From: Gammaproteobacteria bacterium UBA7310
GTDB lineage: Bacteria; Pseudomonadota; Gammaproteobacteria; Pseudomonadales; Ketobacteraceae
DNA: 64,000 nucleotides
Assembly (NCBI GenBank): GCA_002471665.1
Contig: DKQK01000023.1
Location: 37,422 to 101,421 of the forward strand
Reading direction: 5' to 3'
Both the position numbers and the translations under genes were made by a program. Below the pieces are notes generated by a model. That model saw nothing but the letters and a program-made list of their open reading frames with translations, was not told the DNA's origin and did not search any database. Position 1 is the stretch's first letter, and each line of letters opens with the position of its first letter. Shown here piece by piece: positions 25,051-33,988 of this stretch.

Positions 25051-26031
25051 ATGCCTACCATCCTCTATGAAAGCCAACACATCACTTTGAACACCCATGA
25101 AAACCTGTTGGACGGTCTGGAAAGGGCCGGCGTGGAAGCGCCATCCAGTTGCAGCTCAGGTATATGCCACGGTTGCATGGCGCAAGCGTTATCCGGCACA
25201 GTACCACCTGATGCACAGCGGGGCCTGACGGATCACCAACGCCGATTGAACTACTTTCTCACCTGCCAGTGCTACCCGGAAGCGGATCTGCAATTTACAT
25301 TGGCAGGCAATCTCAATGCCCGCACAGCCGCGACCCTGGTGGACAAGCGGGTTCTGAATCAGCGAGTGCTGCGGGTACGATTGCAAGCGGAGATAGACTG
25401 GCGCGCAGGCCAACATATCATCCTATGGCGCACCCCGACCCGTGGCAGAACCTACTCGCTCGCCAGCACCCCGGAAGAAGGTTTTCTGGAACTGCACGTT
25501 CGACGCCGCCCCGACGGGCTGGTCAGCCATTGGCTGGAACACCAGCTTGGTATTGGTGAGCAAATTCAGATCAGCCCCGCCACCGGAGATACTTATTACA
25601 GCCCGGCCATGCCGGGGCAACCGCTGTTGCTGGTGGGCACGGGCACCGGTCTGGCACCGCTTTCCGGCATCCTGAAACAAGCACTGAACGATGGCCACCA
25701 CGGCGAGATATTTCTTTATGCCGCCGCTGGCGAACCCCACCAGTTGTACCTGTGTGATGAACTGAACGCACTGGCCGAACACCATCGCGATTTCCACTAT
25801 TACCCGGTGGTACACCGCAATCAAAACAATCTGCCCAACCTGTTACAAGGAGACCTGGTGGATCTGATACCCCGGCGACACCCCAAACTGCGACGCTTTC
25901 TGGTCTACCTGTGCGGAGCACCAACGATGGTGGAGGCCCTGCAAAAATACTGCTTTTTCAATGGTGCATACATGGAGGACATTTTCATCAAAACGTTTTC
26001 GCCGGCCAGCAAAGAGTCTCCTGCGGCGTAA
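25051..26031 (+). CDS. 2Fe-2S/FAD/NAD(P)H oxidoreductase, likely haemoglobin reductase
   Basis: The protein has 326 residues. An N-terminal plant-type ferredoxin domain (about 1-85) has C-S-S-G-I-C-H-G-C and a later T-C-Q-C, giving the four cluster cysteines. The FAD domain follows (about 95-190), with R-T-Y-S-L-A-S-T-P as the flavin motif. The NAD(P) domain has L-L-L-V-G-T-G-T-G-L-A-P-L-S and ends near L-C-G-A-P-T-M-V. The order resembles electron-transfer components of oxygenases. Here no oxygenase is present, but an NO-type globin precedes it on the same strand, so re-reduction of that globin is the best inference. Confidence 0.88.
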   Translation: MPTILYESQHITLNTHENLLDGLERAGVEAPSSCSSGICHGCMAQALSGTVPPDAQRGLTDHQRRLNYFLTCQCYPEADLQFTLAGNLNARTAATLVDKRVLNQRVLRVRLQAEIDWRAGQHIILWRTPTRGRTYSLASTPEEGFLELHVRRRPDGLVSHWLEHQLGIGEQIQISPATGDTYYSPAMPGQPLLLVGTGTGLAPLSGILKQALNDGHHGEIFLYAAAGEPHQLYLCDELNALAEHHRDFHYYPVVHRNQNNLPNLLQGDLVDLIPRRHPKLRRFLVYLCGAPTMVEALQKYCFFNGAYMEDIFIKTFSPASKESPAA

Positions 26032-26223
26032 GGTCGCATCCAAAGCACCCCACAACATCCGCTCCACAGAATTCACAAATCATTAACCATTCCGCCACAC
26101 ACCTGTTGCATCCATCACCTATCCTATAGTTCAAAAGCATCACAAAAAGAACGTTGCAGTCAGCGACGACCACAGCGGCTACACACAACAGCGCGCCTTG
26201 TTTTAGTGACACAGGAGACTAAT

Positions 26224-27462
26224 ATGACCCACCAGCATGATGCACAACGCCGCCGCTTTATACGCAGCTCCACGGGCGTTGCGGCCCTGGTTATTGGTAC
26301 CAGCCTGGTTAATATGTCACGCCCGGTGCAGGCCCAATCCCTGACACATCTGGGTGAGCTGCAAGCCCCCAACGACTTGGGCATTCGTTTGCCAAGCGGG
26401 TTTTCCGCCCGCATCGTTGCCCATGCCGGCGCACGCCTGATAAAAGATCGCTGGTGGCGGCGCACTCAATACCGCTGGCATACCTACGCCGATGGTGGTG
26501 CCACCTTCGCCACCGCCGATGGTGGCTGGATCTATGTATCCAACAGTGAAACCATCGGCCTGCTGGGTGGCGGTGCCTCGGCAATACGCTTTGACGCCGA
26601 GGGCACGGTGGTGGACGCCTACCGTATTCTTGGCGGAACCAATGTCAACTGCGCCGGCGGCGCAACACCATGGCATACCTGGCTCTCCTGCGAGGAGATC
26701 GATTTTGGCCGCGTGTATGAATGCGATCCATACGGTGAGCGTAACGCTCAACCACGCCCAGCCCTTGGCTACTTCAAGCATGAGGCGGTTGCCGTTGATC
26801 CCAACCTGGGCCTGCTGTACCTCACCGAAGACGAAGGGGACGGAAGGCTGTACCGTTACGTACCCGCTGGCCTGAACGCCCAGGGTGACCTGAACCTGGA
26901 ATCCGGCACCTTACAGGTCGCCGCGCTTGCACCAGGCAGTGACACCGAAGGTTATATTACCTGGCTTGACGTACCCAACCCCACCCCAGGCCTGCTGCAG
27001 ACACCTACCCGCAAACAGGTTCCGGAAAGCACCGCATTCAACGGTGGCGAAGGGATCTGGTACAACGATGGTAGCGTCTACTTCACCACCAAGGGAGACA
27101 ACCGGGTGTGGCAACTGGACACCAACCTGAATCACCTGCAACGGGTATACGATGCTGCCACTTCGGATAACCCCATACTCACAGGGGTGGATAACATTAC
27201 CGTGGCATCCGGGGGCGAGTTGCTGGTAGCCGAAGACGGTGGTGATATGCAGATTGTGGTGATCGATAGCGATGGCAATCTTGCACCATTGTTGCAAATC
27301 GTTGGCCAGGACGGTTCCGAAATTACGGGCCCGGCCTTCAGCCCGGATGGCAGCCGTCTGTATTTCAGTTCACAGCGCGGTTGCGCGGTCTTCGGCGGTG
27401 GAAATGGATTTGGAATTACTTATGAAATTACCGGCCCGTTTACCGAATTTATGTCAATTTAA
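26224..27462 (+). CDS. PhoX/DUF839 family protein with Tat signal
   Basis: The gene encodes 412 residues from the ATG at 26224 after AGGAGA; an upstream in-frame start at 26206 is less likely. The N-terminus Q-R-R-R-F-I-R-S-S followed by a hydrophobic stretch and P-V-Q-A-Q is a twin-arginine export signal. The rest is a beta-propeller-like chain with repeated G-G-x-W-I-Y-V-S-N, E-D-E-G-D-G-R-L-Y-R-Y and F-S-P-D-G-S-R-L-Y-F-S-S elements, as in DUF839/PhoX proteins. Some relatives are calcium-dependent alkaline phosphatases, many are untested. The 192 bases upstream show no other gene. Confidence 0.85.
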   Translation: MTHQHDAQRRRFIRSSTGVAALVIGTSLVNMSRPVQAQSLTHLGELQAPNDLGIRLPSGFSARIVAHAGARLIKDRWWRRTQYRWHTYADGGATFATADGGWIYVSNSETIGLLGGGASAIRFDAEGTVVDAYRILGGTNVNCAGGATPWHTWLSCEEIDFGRVYECDPYGERNAQPRPALGYFKHEAVAVDPNLGLLYLTEDEGDGRLYRYVPAGLNAQGDLNLESGTLQVAALAPGSDTEGYITWLDVPNPTPGLLQTPTRKQVPESTAFNGGEGIWYNDGSVYFTTKGDNRVWQLDTNLNHLQRVYDAATSDNPILTGVDNITVASGGELLVAEDGGDMQIVVIDSDGNLAPLLQIVGQDGSEITGPAFSPDGSRLYFSSQRGCAVFGGGNGFGITYEITGPFTEFMSI

Positions 27463-27507
27463 GCGGGTACCGGGGGGCGCCTGTAGCGATACCGGCACCC
27501 CCATGGA

Positions 27508-27798
27508 TTACACCTCGACTGTCTTGAAATATTGAATCGTCGGCGCAGCCTCCAGCAAGGCGCCAAGCTCGCCCAATACCCCATTTTCGTCGATGAACTT
27601 CAGATACCGCTGATGGCACTCCACTGACAACCATTCTTCGTCCAGAAGCATCTCATTAGTGGCGTCGTTGAACAGCACGCTCACACGCAGGTTGCCTTTA
27701 AAGCCACGGACATTCGGCAGATTTTCTTCAAGAAAGGGTAAAAGCGTTTCAAATTGGTCTGATTTTACCTGGCAATTCAGGGTTACTCGCACACTCAT
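27508..27798 (-). CDS. Antibiotic biosynthesis monooxygenase (ABM) domain protein
   Basis: The protein has 96 residues and one ABM ferredoxin-like domain: an N-terminal strand ending in N-C-Q-V-K, helix F-E-T-L-L-P-F-L-E-E-N-L, then G-F-K-G-N-L-R-V-S-V-L-F and D-E-E-W-L-S. Relatives are cofactor-free monooxygenases or haem/quinol-interacting proteins. The gene converges on the PhoX-like gene and is followed upstream by an AraC regulator on the same strand. The C-rich inverted repeat around 27468-27502 may separate the converging transcripts. Confidence 0.85.
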   Translation of the reverse strand: MSVRVTLNCQVKSDQFETLLPFLEENLPNVRGFKGNLRVSVLFNDATNEMLLDEEWLSVECHQRYLKFIDENGVLGELGALLEAAPTIQYFKTVEV

Positions 27799-27888
27799 GT
27801 GGTTCTCCTACAGGGTTAACGTAGGCCAAGCTTATGTAAAGACTCTCGAACCCACTACCTGAGGACTGTCAAAAATGCCGTTTTCAGT

Positions 27889-28806
27889 TCACTTTGCCAT
27901 TTTTAACTGCTTCGTTTTTAACTGCTTAGGGGTCTGCCCGTACTTTAGCCGGAATGCGCGAATAAAATGGGATATGTTTTCGTACCCCACCGCCGCAGCT
28001 GCTTCAGTCACCGAGCAGTCACCACCATCCAGCAACCGATGGGCGTGAGCCAGGCGCTTTTCCTGCAGCCATTTCTGCGGAGTCGTCTGGTAGCTTGCTT
28101 TAAAATCCCGCTGAAAACTGGATAGACTGCGGCCGGACAGTAGCGCCAGGTCACGAACGCTCAAATGCAGAATATCGTGGGCCTCCAACAGGCGCCGGAG
28201 ATTTCGTTTTGGGGTTTGGGCCCCCTTGCTCAACAGCAATGCATGAAAACGCTGCGCATCGCCTTTCCAGGCGATCAAATGCAACAGTTCCTGTAGTTTG
28301 ACGTTGAAGTATCCGGGCTCGGTAATATCCGTCTTTAGTGAAGCCATGAAAGACTGAAAATCCGCCTGCCGATCGTGGATAACGTAGAAATCACCACTGT
28401 TTGTATTCGCTGCGCCGCGGATTCCTGTTTTGCTTAAGTACTCAGTAATGACCTGCTGATCGAAAAACACCAGGCAGGCACGAAGTGACTGGGTTTGTTT
28501 GACGTAATCGGAATGAAGCGTTGCTCCCTGGGGAAGAAAAATCGCCGAACCGGCCTGCAGTTCTATCACCTCATTCTGAGCGTTGGTCAATACTTCGCAA
28601 CCACTTTCGATATACACGAAACAGGGGTAATTCGTGTAGAACTCAACATCCACCAGATCATGCTCAAGGTGCTTCAGAAACATCACTGAGTTTGCACCCT
28701 GCATGACAACCGAGACATCTTTCATGGCATACAGCGCCTGGGGGATTACCAGTATATTTTCTCGGGTGTATTCAAATACTGTCTTCATCATGTGATCTGC
28801 AATCAC
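27889..28806 (-). CDS. AraC family transcriptional regulator
   Basis: The frame is 305 residues; the start may instead be the double ATG at 28791/28788, since no ribosome site decides. Residues about 30-170 form a cupin-like sensor half. Residues about 195-300 contain two helix-turn-helices: L-S-V-R-D-L-A-L-L-S-G-R-S-L-S-S-F-Q-R-D-F and C-S-V-T-E-A-A-A-A-V-G-Y-E-N-I-S-H-F, the latter being the second AraC motif. It shares strand with the ABM gene 91 bases downstream and may control it. Confidence 0.9.
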   Translation of the reverse strand: MIADHMMKTVFEYTRENILVIPQALYAMKDVSVVMQGANSVMFLKHLEHDLVDVEFYTNYPCFVYIESGCEVLTNAQNEVIELQAGSAIFLPQGATLHSDYVKQTQSLRACLVFFDQQVITEYLSKTGIRGAANTNSGDFYVIHDRQADFQSFMASLKTDITEPGYFNVKLQELLHLIAWKGDAQRFHALLLSKGAQTPKRNLRRLLEAHDILHLSVRDLALLSGRSLSSFQRDFKASYQTTPQKWLQEKRLAHAHRLLDGGDCSVTEAAAAVGYENISHFIRAFRLKYGQTPKQLKTKQLKMAK

Positions 28807-28961
28807 TTAAACTAAACCGTCGGCTCAGGTAGCACAGGATCTTGCTTGATCCGCTTCGGGGGCAGCGCGCTGTAACAACAACGCTATCGCACCGGCAAAA
28901 TACCCAGTTTCGCGCGTTCAATCAAGCCAAGGGGCATGCCGCGGGGCCCTCACACCAGCAT

Positions 28962-28998
28962 AAAAAAAGGGCAAGCCCGGTCAGGCTCACCCTTTCTT
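28962..28998 (-). terminator. Rho-independent terminator of the cold-shock gene
   Basis: On the minus strand a GGGTGAGCC / GGGCTTGCCC hairpin with a five-base loop is followed directly by seven Ts. It ends 17 bases after the csp stop codon. Confidence 0.85.
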
Positions 28999-29014
28999 TC
29001 AAACTGAAGCTGTA

Positions 29015-29224
29015 TCAGATTGCGACAATGTTCTCGGCTTGTGGGCCTTTCTGACCCTGCGTCACAGAGAACTCAACCCGTTGGCCTTCAACCAGCGTTT
29101 TAAAACCTGAGCTGACGATTGCGCTGAAGTGGGCAAACACATCGGCGCCGGATTCACGCTCAATAAAACCGAAACCTTTTGCTTCGTTGAACCACTTCAC
29201 TGTGCCATTTACGGTATTAGACAT
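29015..29224 (-). CDS. Cold-shock protein, CspA family
   Basis: The protein has 69 residues, a single OB fold with both RNA-binding motifs: G-F-G-F-I-E (RNP1; K-G-F-G-F-I) and D-V-F-A-H-F (RNP2). The start G-T-V-K-W-F-N-E-A-K is canonical. The roughly 170 bases upstream have no gene and form an AT-rich leader of the length usual for cold-shock messages. A strong terminator follows. The paralogue (CspA, C, D or E type) cannot be told. Confidence 0.96.
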   Translation of the reverse strand: MSNTVNGTVKWFNEAKGFGFIERESGADVFAHFSAIVSSGFKTLVEGQRVEFSVTQGQKGPQAENIVAI

Positions 29225-29393
29225 AATAGTATCCTGAAATTTAAATATAATTGTGCCTTCATGAGGCTTGAATAGCGGGAATAAGTGCTGGAATTTAGAA
29301 ACTACAGGACGAGGTATTACGAATAAAACGACGAGATGAAGCGTATAAATAAAAGTCTTTCTTTCTAGCTGCAGCCACAGTATAGAAGGCTGT

Positions 29394-30104
29394 TCACAAT
29401 GTAAAGCTTTTTCTCAGCAGACGATACACTTTGGAATGGCTTACCAGCCGGTGCTGATCTTCAGCCTGTGGAATGACCTCACTGTGCAACAGCTGTACCG
29501 AGTAATTGCCCTGGCACAGATCATCCAGCTCCCGGTCAACGGAGCGCGATTCCCGGCCGCCATCGGATTCAATGTCCTCTATGGTGAACAACAGTATGGG
29601 CGCGCCCTGTTCCGTCAGATCCATCAGTTTACTGACGTACGCGTGGCGTGATTCAGGTGGTAGCGCGGTGAGCGCCGCCCGATCAAACACCGCATCGATA
29701 CGGCCAATCTGTTTGCTGCTCAACGCGAAAAAATCACCACACCAGATGCTGATGGTTTTCGCCCGCCAGCGCACAAAGTTGCCGATGCGCTGTTTCTTGG
29801 CTTGCAAATCCCGCTCCTTGAAAAAGGCTTCAACGGCGATGGGGCTGAGTTCAATACCCACCACTTCATGGCCCTGCTCTGCCAACCACAGCATGTCCAG
29901 GCTTTTGCCACACAATGGTACCAGTACCCGATGAGAGCGCTTTAACCCCAGTTTTTGCCAGAATCGCGATAACAACGGGTTCACTGCCAACTGATGAAAA
30001 CTGCTTTGCTGCTGATCCCGCCAGAGCCGTAGCCAACGTTGATTATCATACCGGGAATCAGGCGGAACAGGATGGGAAGGCATGGAATCGGATGGACCAG
30101 TCAT
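29394..30104 (-). CDS. tpm: Thiopurine S-methyltransferase family protein
   Basis: The frame is 236 residues; an internal ATG (residue 8) is another possible start and neither has a strong ribosome site. The family pattern W-L-R-L-W-R-D near 25 is followed by the SAM-binding V-L-V-P-L-C-G-K-S-L-D-M-L-W-L and H-E-V-V-G-I-E-L-S-P. D-A-V-F-D-R-A-A-L-T-A-L-P comes later. Bacterial Tpm enzymes methylate selenium, tellurium and other metalloid or sulfur compounds. It is divergent from the hydrolase at 30365, and the 260 bases between show no gene. Confidence 0.92.
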   Translation of the reverse strand: MTGPSDSMPSHPVPPDSRYDNQRWLRLWRDQQQSSFHQLAVNPLLSRFWQKLGLKRSHRVLVPLCGKSLDMLWLAEQGHEVVGIELSPIAVEAFFKERDLQAKKQRIGNFVRWRAKTISIWCGDFFALSSKQIGRIDAVFDRAALTALPPESRHAYVSKLMDLTEQGAPILLFTIEDIESDGGRESRSVDRELDDLCQGNYSVQLLHSEVIPQAEDQHRLVSHSKVYRLLRKSFTL

Positions 30105-30364
30105 GGAACAGGCTCGCGTCTGTGATGGGTAATAAAAACGGCATCTTCAAGGAATGTTGCCTACCCGACAGCCGGTGGGAATTGCGCCACCCACAAGCCA
30201 GGCCAGTGTCCGGAAAGCGACACAAACGCGGGAATTGCCAAGCGGAAAAAGCATTCGGTCAATGCTTTGCAAGTTTCGATCCTGATTCAGGTTGGCAGCT
30301 CCGGCCATGTACAAAAAGCCCATGCGGTGACAGAGTAGCCTTTTTCACCAGGAAATTCATCACC

Positions 30365-31336
30365 ATGAAGCGAATCCTTCTCATCACCGTCGGGGCGTTG
30401 CTTGCCATTACCCTCATCACCACGCTGCTGGCGGGCCATTACCGTCATGAGCTGTACCAGGCCGGAATCCAGTCGGAAGCCGCCGCCATCGGCCTGCAAA
30501 GCAACCATGTCCAGCTGGGCGATATCACCTGGACCTATTGGGAAAACGGGTTGCGCGGACAAAAGCCCACTCTGGTACTGGTGCATGGATTTGGCGCCTC
30601 CAGAGAGACCTGGCTGCCCATGAGCAAGCATCTTGCCCAGGATTTTCATTTGGTCATACCGGATCTGCCCGGCCACGGTGAATCCGGCTTCAACCCTGAG
30701 CTGAACTACAACCTGAAACATCAAACCGAACGCTTCAGTCAGTTTGCCAAGGCGCTGAACCTGGAGCAGTTTCACCTGGTCGGTAATTCCATGGGTGGCG
30801 GTATTACCGGCCTCTATGCAGGCACCCATCCGGACAAGCTGCTGTCGGCGATTCTGTTGAACCCGGCGGGCATCATTGAGCATCCCAGCGATTACCAGCA
30901 GCGGGTGGCCAACGGTGAAAACCCACTGCTGGTGAATACCGTGGAGGATCTGGATTTTCTGTTCGAATACGCCGTTGCCGAGAAGATCACCATCCATTGG
31001 CCGTTCAATCAGGTGATGGTGGACAGGGCCGTTACGAAACGCCCGATCATGAATAAAGTGTTCGCGGATTTAACCGCCGACCCCGAAGCCAACATCAAGG
31101 CGGCCGTCGAGCAGATCAGGGTGCCCACGCTGGTGGTGTGGGGCAAAGAGGACCGGATTATTGCCCCGGAAAACGCAGCCCTGTATCAACAGCTGAACCC
31201 CACCATTGAGATTAAACTGCTGGATCAGGTGGGGCATATTCCGATGGTGGAAATCCCCGCGGCCTGTGCCGACATGGTGCTGAATTTCACCACAACCGCA
31301 AGCCTGCCGGGGCGCCAGGGTGCATCCGAATCGTAA
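30365..31336 (+). CDS. Membrane-anchored alpha/beta hydrolase
   Basis: The gene encodes 323 residues from the ATG at 30365; the frame stays open upstream to 29915, but that portion overlaps tpm and is not protein-like. An N-terminal hydrophobic anchor (about 3-22) precedes an alpha/beta hydrolase fold: oxyanion H-G-F-G-A-S, nucleophile elbow G-N-S-M-G-G, acid D in W-G-K-E-D-R-I-I, and H in Q-V-G-H-I-P. All catalytic residues are present. It resembles lipase/MhpC-type esterases exposed to the periplasm; substrate is unknown. Confidence 0.9.
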   Translation: MKRILLITVGALLAITLITTLLAGHYRHELYQAGIQSEAAAIGLQSNHVQLGDITWTYWENGLRGQKPTLVLVHGFGASRETWLPMSKHLAQDFHLVIPDLPGHGESGFNPELNYNLKHQTERFSQFAKALNLEQFHLVGNSMGGGITGLYAGTHPDKLLSAILLNPAGIIEHPSDYQQRVANGENPLLVNTVEDLDFLFEYAVAEKITIHWPFNQVMVDRAVTKRPIMNKVFADLTADPEANIKAAVEQIRVPTLVVWGKEDRIIAPENAALYQQLNPTIEIKLLDQVGHIPMVEIPAACADMVLNFTTTASLPGRQGASES

Positions 31337-31351
31337 GCGGTGGGCGGCCCC

Positions 31352-32209
31352 CTAGCGCAGAATCAATACCGGAACCGTGCTGCTGGCCAGCATGCGGGTG
31401 GTATTGCTGCCCAGGATAAACTCCCGGATTCTGGAATGGCCGTAGGCCCCCATCACTTTCAGTTCAATGTTAAACCGGTTCTGAAAATCCGTGAGGCACT
31501 CAATAACGTTGCCCTGCAGCAAATGGGACTGCACCTGATGGCCATGGGAGGCCAGCAGATCGCAGGCACGCTGCAGCCGTTGGCGATTCTGCTGGCAGTC
31601 ATTTCCCACCATCACCACATGGCCCGGTAGACCGGACAGCAGCGGGCTGTTGGCAATGCGGTCCATGGCCCGGTCGGCGGTTTCGCTGCCATCATAGGCC
31701 AGCATATAGTTTCCCGGTTTGGAAAACTTGCCAGTGGCCATGAGGATCGGCGTCTGCACCGCGCGCACCACACTTTCCACATGGGAGCCAATGGTCTGCT
31801 TCTGCAGATCATGGCCCCCACCCAGGCGGCCAATCACAAACAGGCGGGTATCGGCTTCGAAATGCAGCAGCGCTTCCAGCAACTCATCATGGCGCTGCTC
31901 CACCTGCACAGAGACCGCCCCGGCCGCGATGGCCCTGTTTTTGGCGTCCTGCAACAGGTGCTTGCCGTGTTCGATGGCCAGCTTATTGCGTTTTTCATCC
32001 AGCTCGGTCAATTCCGCCAGAAGATGTTCGCGACTACCCAGGCCAATGGCGCCGGAAAGATCCTCCTGGGCCGGCGTGTTGGATTTTTCCAGCACATGCA
32101 GCAAACTCAGGGGGGCATCCAGCACGTGACTGGCCCAGGCGGCGGTATCACACACGGCGGTGGAAATCGCAGAGCCATCAACACAGGCGGTAATGTGCAC
32201 TTTTGTCAT
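31352..32209 (-). CDS. Tandem universal stress protein
   Basis: The protein has 285 residues and two UspA domains (about 1-150 and 155-285). The second domain has the ATP-binding pattern G-A-Y-G-H-S-R-I-R-E-F-I-L-G-S-N-T-T, while the first retains only a weaker G-R-L-G-G version. Tandem Usps of this size are common next to SulP transporters. The SulP gene lies 17 bases upstream on the same strand, so the two form an operon; control of transport by nucleotide state is plausible. Confidence 0.93.
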   Translation of the reverse strand: MTKVHITACVDGSAISTAVCDTAAWASHVLDAPLSLLHVLEKSNTPAQEDLSGAIGLGSREHLLAELTELDEKRNKLAIEHGKHLLQDAKNRAIAAGAVSVQVEQRHDELLEALLHFEADTRLFVIGRLGGGHDLQKQTIGSHVESVVRAVQTPILMATGKFSKPGNYMLAYDGSETADRAMDRIANSPLLSGLPGHVVMVGNDCQQNRQRLQRACDLLASHGHQVQSHLLQGNVIECLTDFQNRFNIELKVMGAYGHSRIREFILGSNTTRMLASSTVPVLILR

Positions 32210-32226
32210 TGTTTTTCTCCGTGAAG

Positions 32227-33714
32227 TTAGTGGCCAGCCATGAGTTTTTCAACTTCTTCCGGCTTGTCATAAACACCGAACTTATCCACTACCGTGCGGG
32301 TAGCCTCGTTCATACCGACAATGTTGACCTCCGTGCCTTCCCGGCGAAAGCGAATCACCACCTTGTCCAGCGCCGCCACCGAGGTAATATCCCAGAAATG
32401 CGCCAGGTGCAGGTCGATGGTGACGCGATCGATCACCTCTTTGAAATCAAACGACTCGGCAAAGTGATCCGCCGAGGCAAAGAACACCTGCCCCACCACG
32501 TTGTACTGCCGGTGGCCATCCTCCCGCTTCTCGTTCTTGACCACCATAAAGCGGCCGATCTTGTTGGCAAAGAACAGGGCCGCCAGCAGCACCCCAACAA
32601 ACACACCGATGGCCAGATTGTGGGTGGCCACCACCACCACCACGGTGGTGACCATGACAATATTGGTGGATAAGGGGTGCTTCTTCAGATTGATCAGGGA
32701 ATCCCAGGAGAACGTACCGATGGAAACCATGATCATCACCGCCACCAGCGCCGCCATGGGAATCTGCCGCAGCCACTCATCCAGAAACACCACCAGAATC
32801 AGCAGAAAGAACCCGGCAACAAAGGTGGACAGCCGCCCGCGGCCGCCGGACTTCACATTGATGACCGATTGCCCGATCATGGCGCAGCCGGCCATGCCCC
32901 CCAGCAAACCGGCGCTGATGTTGGCCACACCCTGCCCCTTGCATTCGCGGTTCTTGTCGCTTTTGGTGTCGGTAAGGTCATCCACGATGGTGGCGGTCAT
33001 CATGGATTCCAGCAAACCCACAATGGCCAGGCCAATGGCATAGGGCAGGATGATTCGCAGGGTTTCCAGATTGAGCGGTACATCGGGCCACAGGAAAATC
33101 GGCAACGTATCAGGCAGCTGCCCCATATCGCCCACGGTGCGAATGTCCAGATTCAACAGCATGGCCGCCAGGGTCATGGCAATGATGCACACCAGCGGAG
33201 AAGGAATGGCTTTGCCCACCACCGGCAGCAGTGGAAACAGATAGATTATACCCAGGCCGGTGGCGGTCATGGCGTAGACATGCCAGGTGACATCGGTCAA
33301 CTCCGGCAGTTGGGCCATAAAGATGAGAATGGCAAGAGCATTGACAAACCCGGTCACCACCGAACGGGACACAAAGCGCATCAGGCTGCCCAGTTTCAAG
33401 AACCCGGCCAGAATCTGAAACACGCCGGTGAGAAGGGTGGCCGCCAGCAGATACTGCAGGCCATGTTCCTTCACCAGGGTCACCATCAACAGGGCCATGG
33501 CCCCGGTGGCGGCGCTGATCATGCCGGGCCGGCCGCCCACAAAGGCAATCACCACCGCAATACAGAAAGAGGCGTACAGCCCCACTTTCGGGTCAACACC
33601 CGCGATAATGGAAAAAGCGATGGCTTCGGGCACCAGCGCCAGCGCCACCACGATACCGGCGAGCAGATCACCGCGAATATTGGAAAACCAATCCTGCTTA
33701 ATTGTATCTAGCAT
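32227..33714 (-). CDS. SulP family anion transporter with STAS domain
   Basis: The protein has 495 residues. About 11-12 membrane segments fill residues 20-400, including the SulP signature A-L-A-L-V-P-E-A-I-A-F-S and the G-G-x-x-G-x-x-x-A-A-T-G-A loop. A short STAS domain closes the protein (about 410-490; L-H-L-A-H-F-W-D-I-T-S-V-A-A-L-D). Family members carry bicarbonate, sulfate or C4 acids; the anion is not predictable here. The gene leads the sulP-usp operon. The 274 bases to the divergent glpD-like gene hold no further gene. Confidence 0.93.
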   Translation of the reverse strand: MLDTIKQDWFSNIRGDLLAGIVVALALVPEAIAFSIIAGVDPKVGLYASFCIAVVIAFVGGRPGMISAATGAMALLMVTLVKEHGLQYLLAATLLTGVFQILAGFLKLGSLMRFVSRSVVTGFVNALAILIFMAQLPELTDVTWHVYAMTATGLGIIYLFPLLPVVGKAIPSPLVCIIAMTLAAMLLNLDIRTVGDMGQLPDTLPIFLWPDVPLNLETLRIILPYAIGLAIVGLLESMMTATIVDDLTDTKSDKNRECKGQGVANISAGLLGGMAGCAMIGQSVINVKSGGRGRLSTFVAGFFLLILVVFLDEWLRQIPMAALVAVMIMVSIGTFSWDSLINLKKHPLSTNIVMVTTVVVVVATHNLAIGVFVGVLLAALFFANKIGRFMVVKNEKREDGHRQYNVVGQVFFASADHFAESFDFKEVIDRVTIDLHLAHFWDITSVAALDKVVIRFRREGTEVNIVGMNEATRTVVDKFGVYDKPEEVEKLMAGH

Positions 33715-33988
33715 TTACTACCTAATTCCTAATGCGTTTCCCCAGGAGGCGGCAATCTTAACACGTTGAGGAGTCGATCCATATTGCCTGCCTGCTCCAT
33801 CCGTCCGCCCCTTTATGCATTTCTAACAGTCAATCCCCGTCATTGCTTGGTTAAACAAAGGTTGCGCGGGCCATTTCGCTGCTGTTAAACCACCCAAGAA
33901 TGACGCAGGAACCATCGTCTGATTTTCGCCCCGGCACGGAATATGATAAAACGGGCGTAGAAACCGGCGTATTCTCTACGGGGCAAGC

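Noticed and set aside
29915..30364. 150-codon N-terminal extension of the alpha/beta hydrolase
   Set aside because: It overlaps tpm in antisense, is not protein-like, and the ATG at 30365 directly precedes a normal membrane anchor.
32677..33711. Long open frame antisense to the SulP gene
   Set aside because: Gln/His/Gly-rich translation typical of a shadow frame; the SulP protein on the other strand has all family features.
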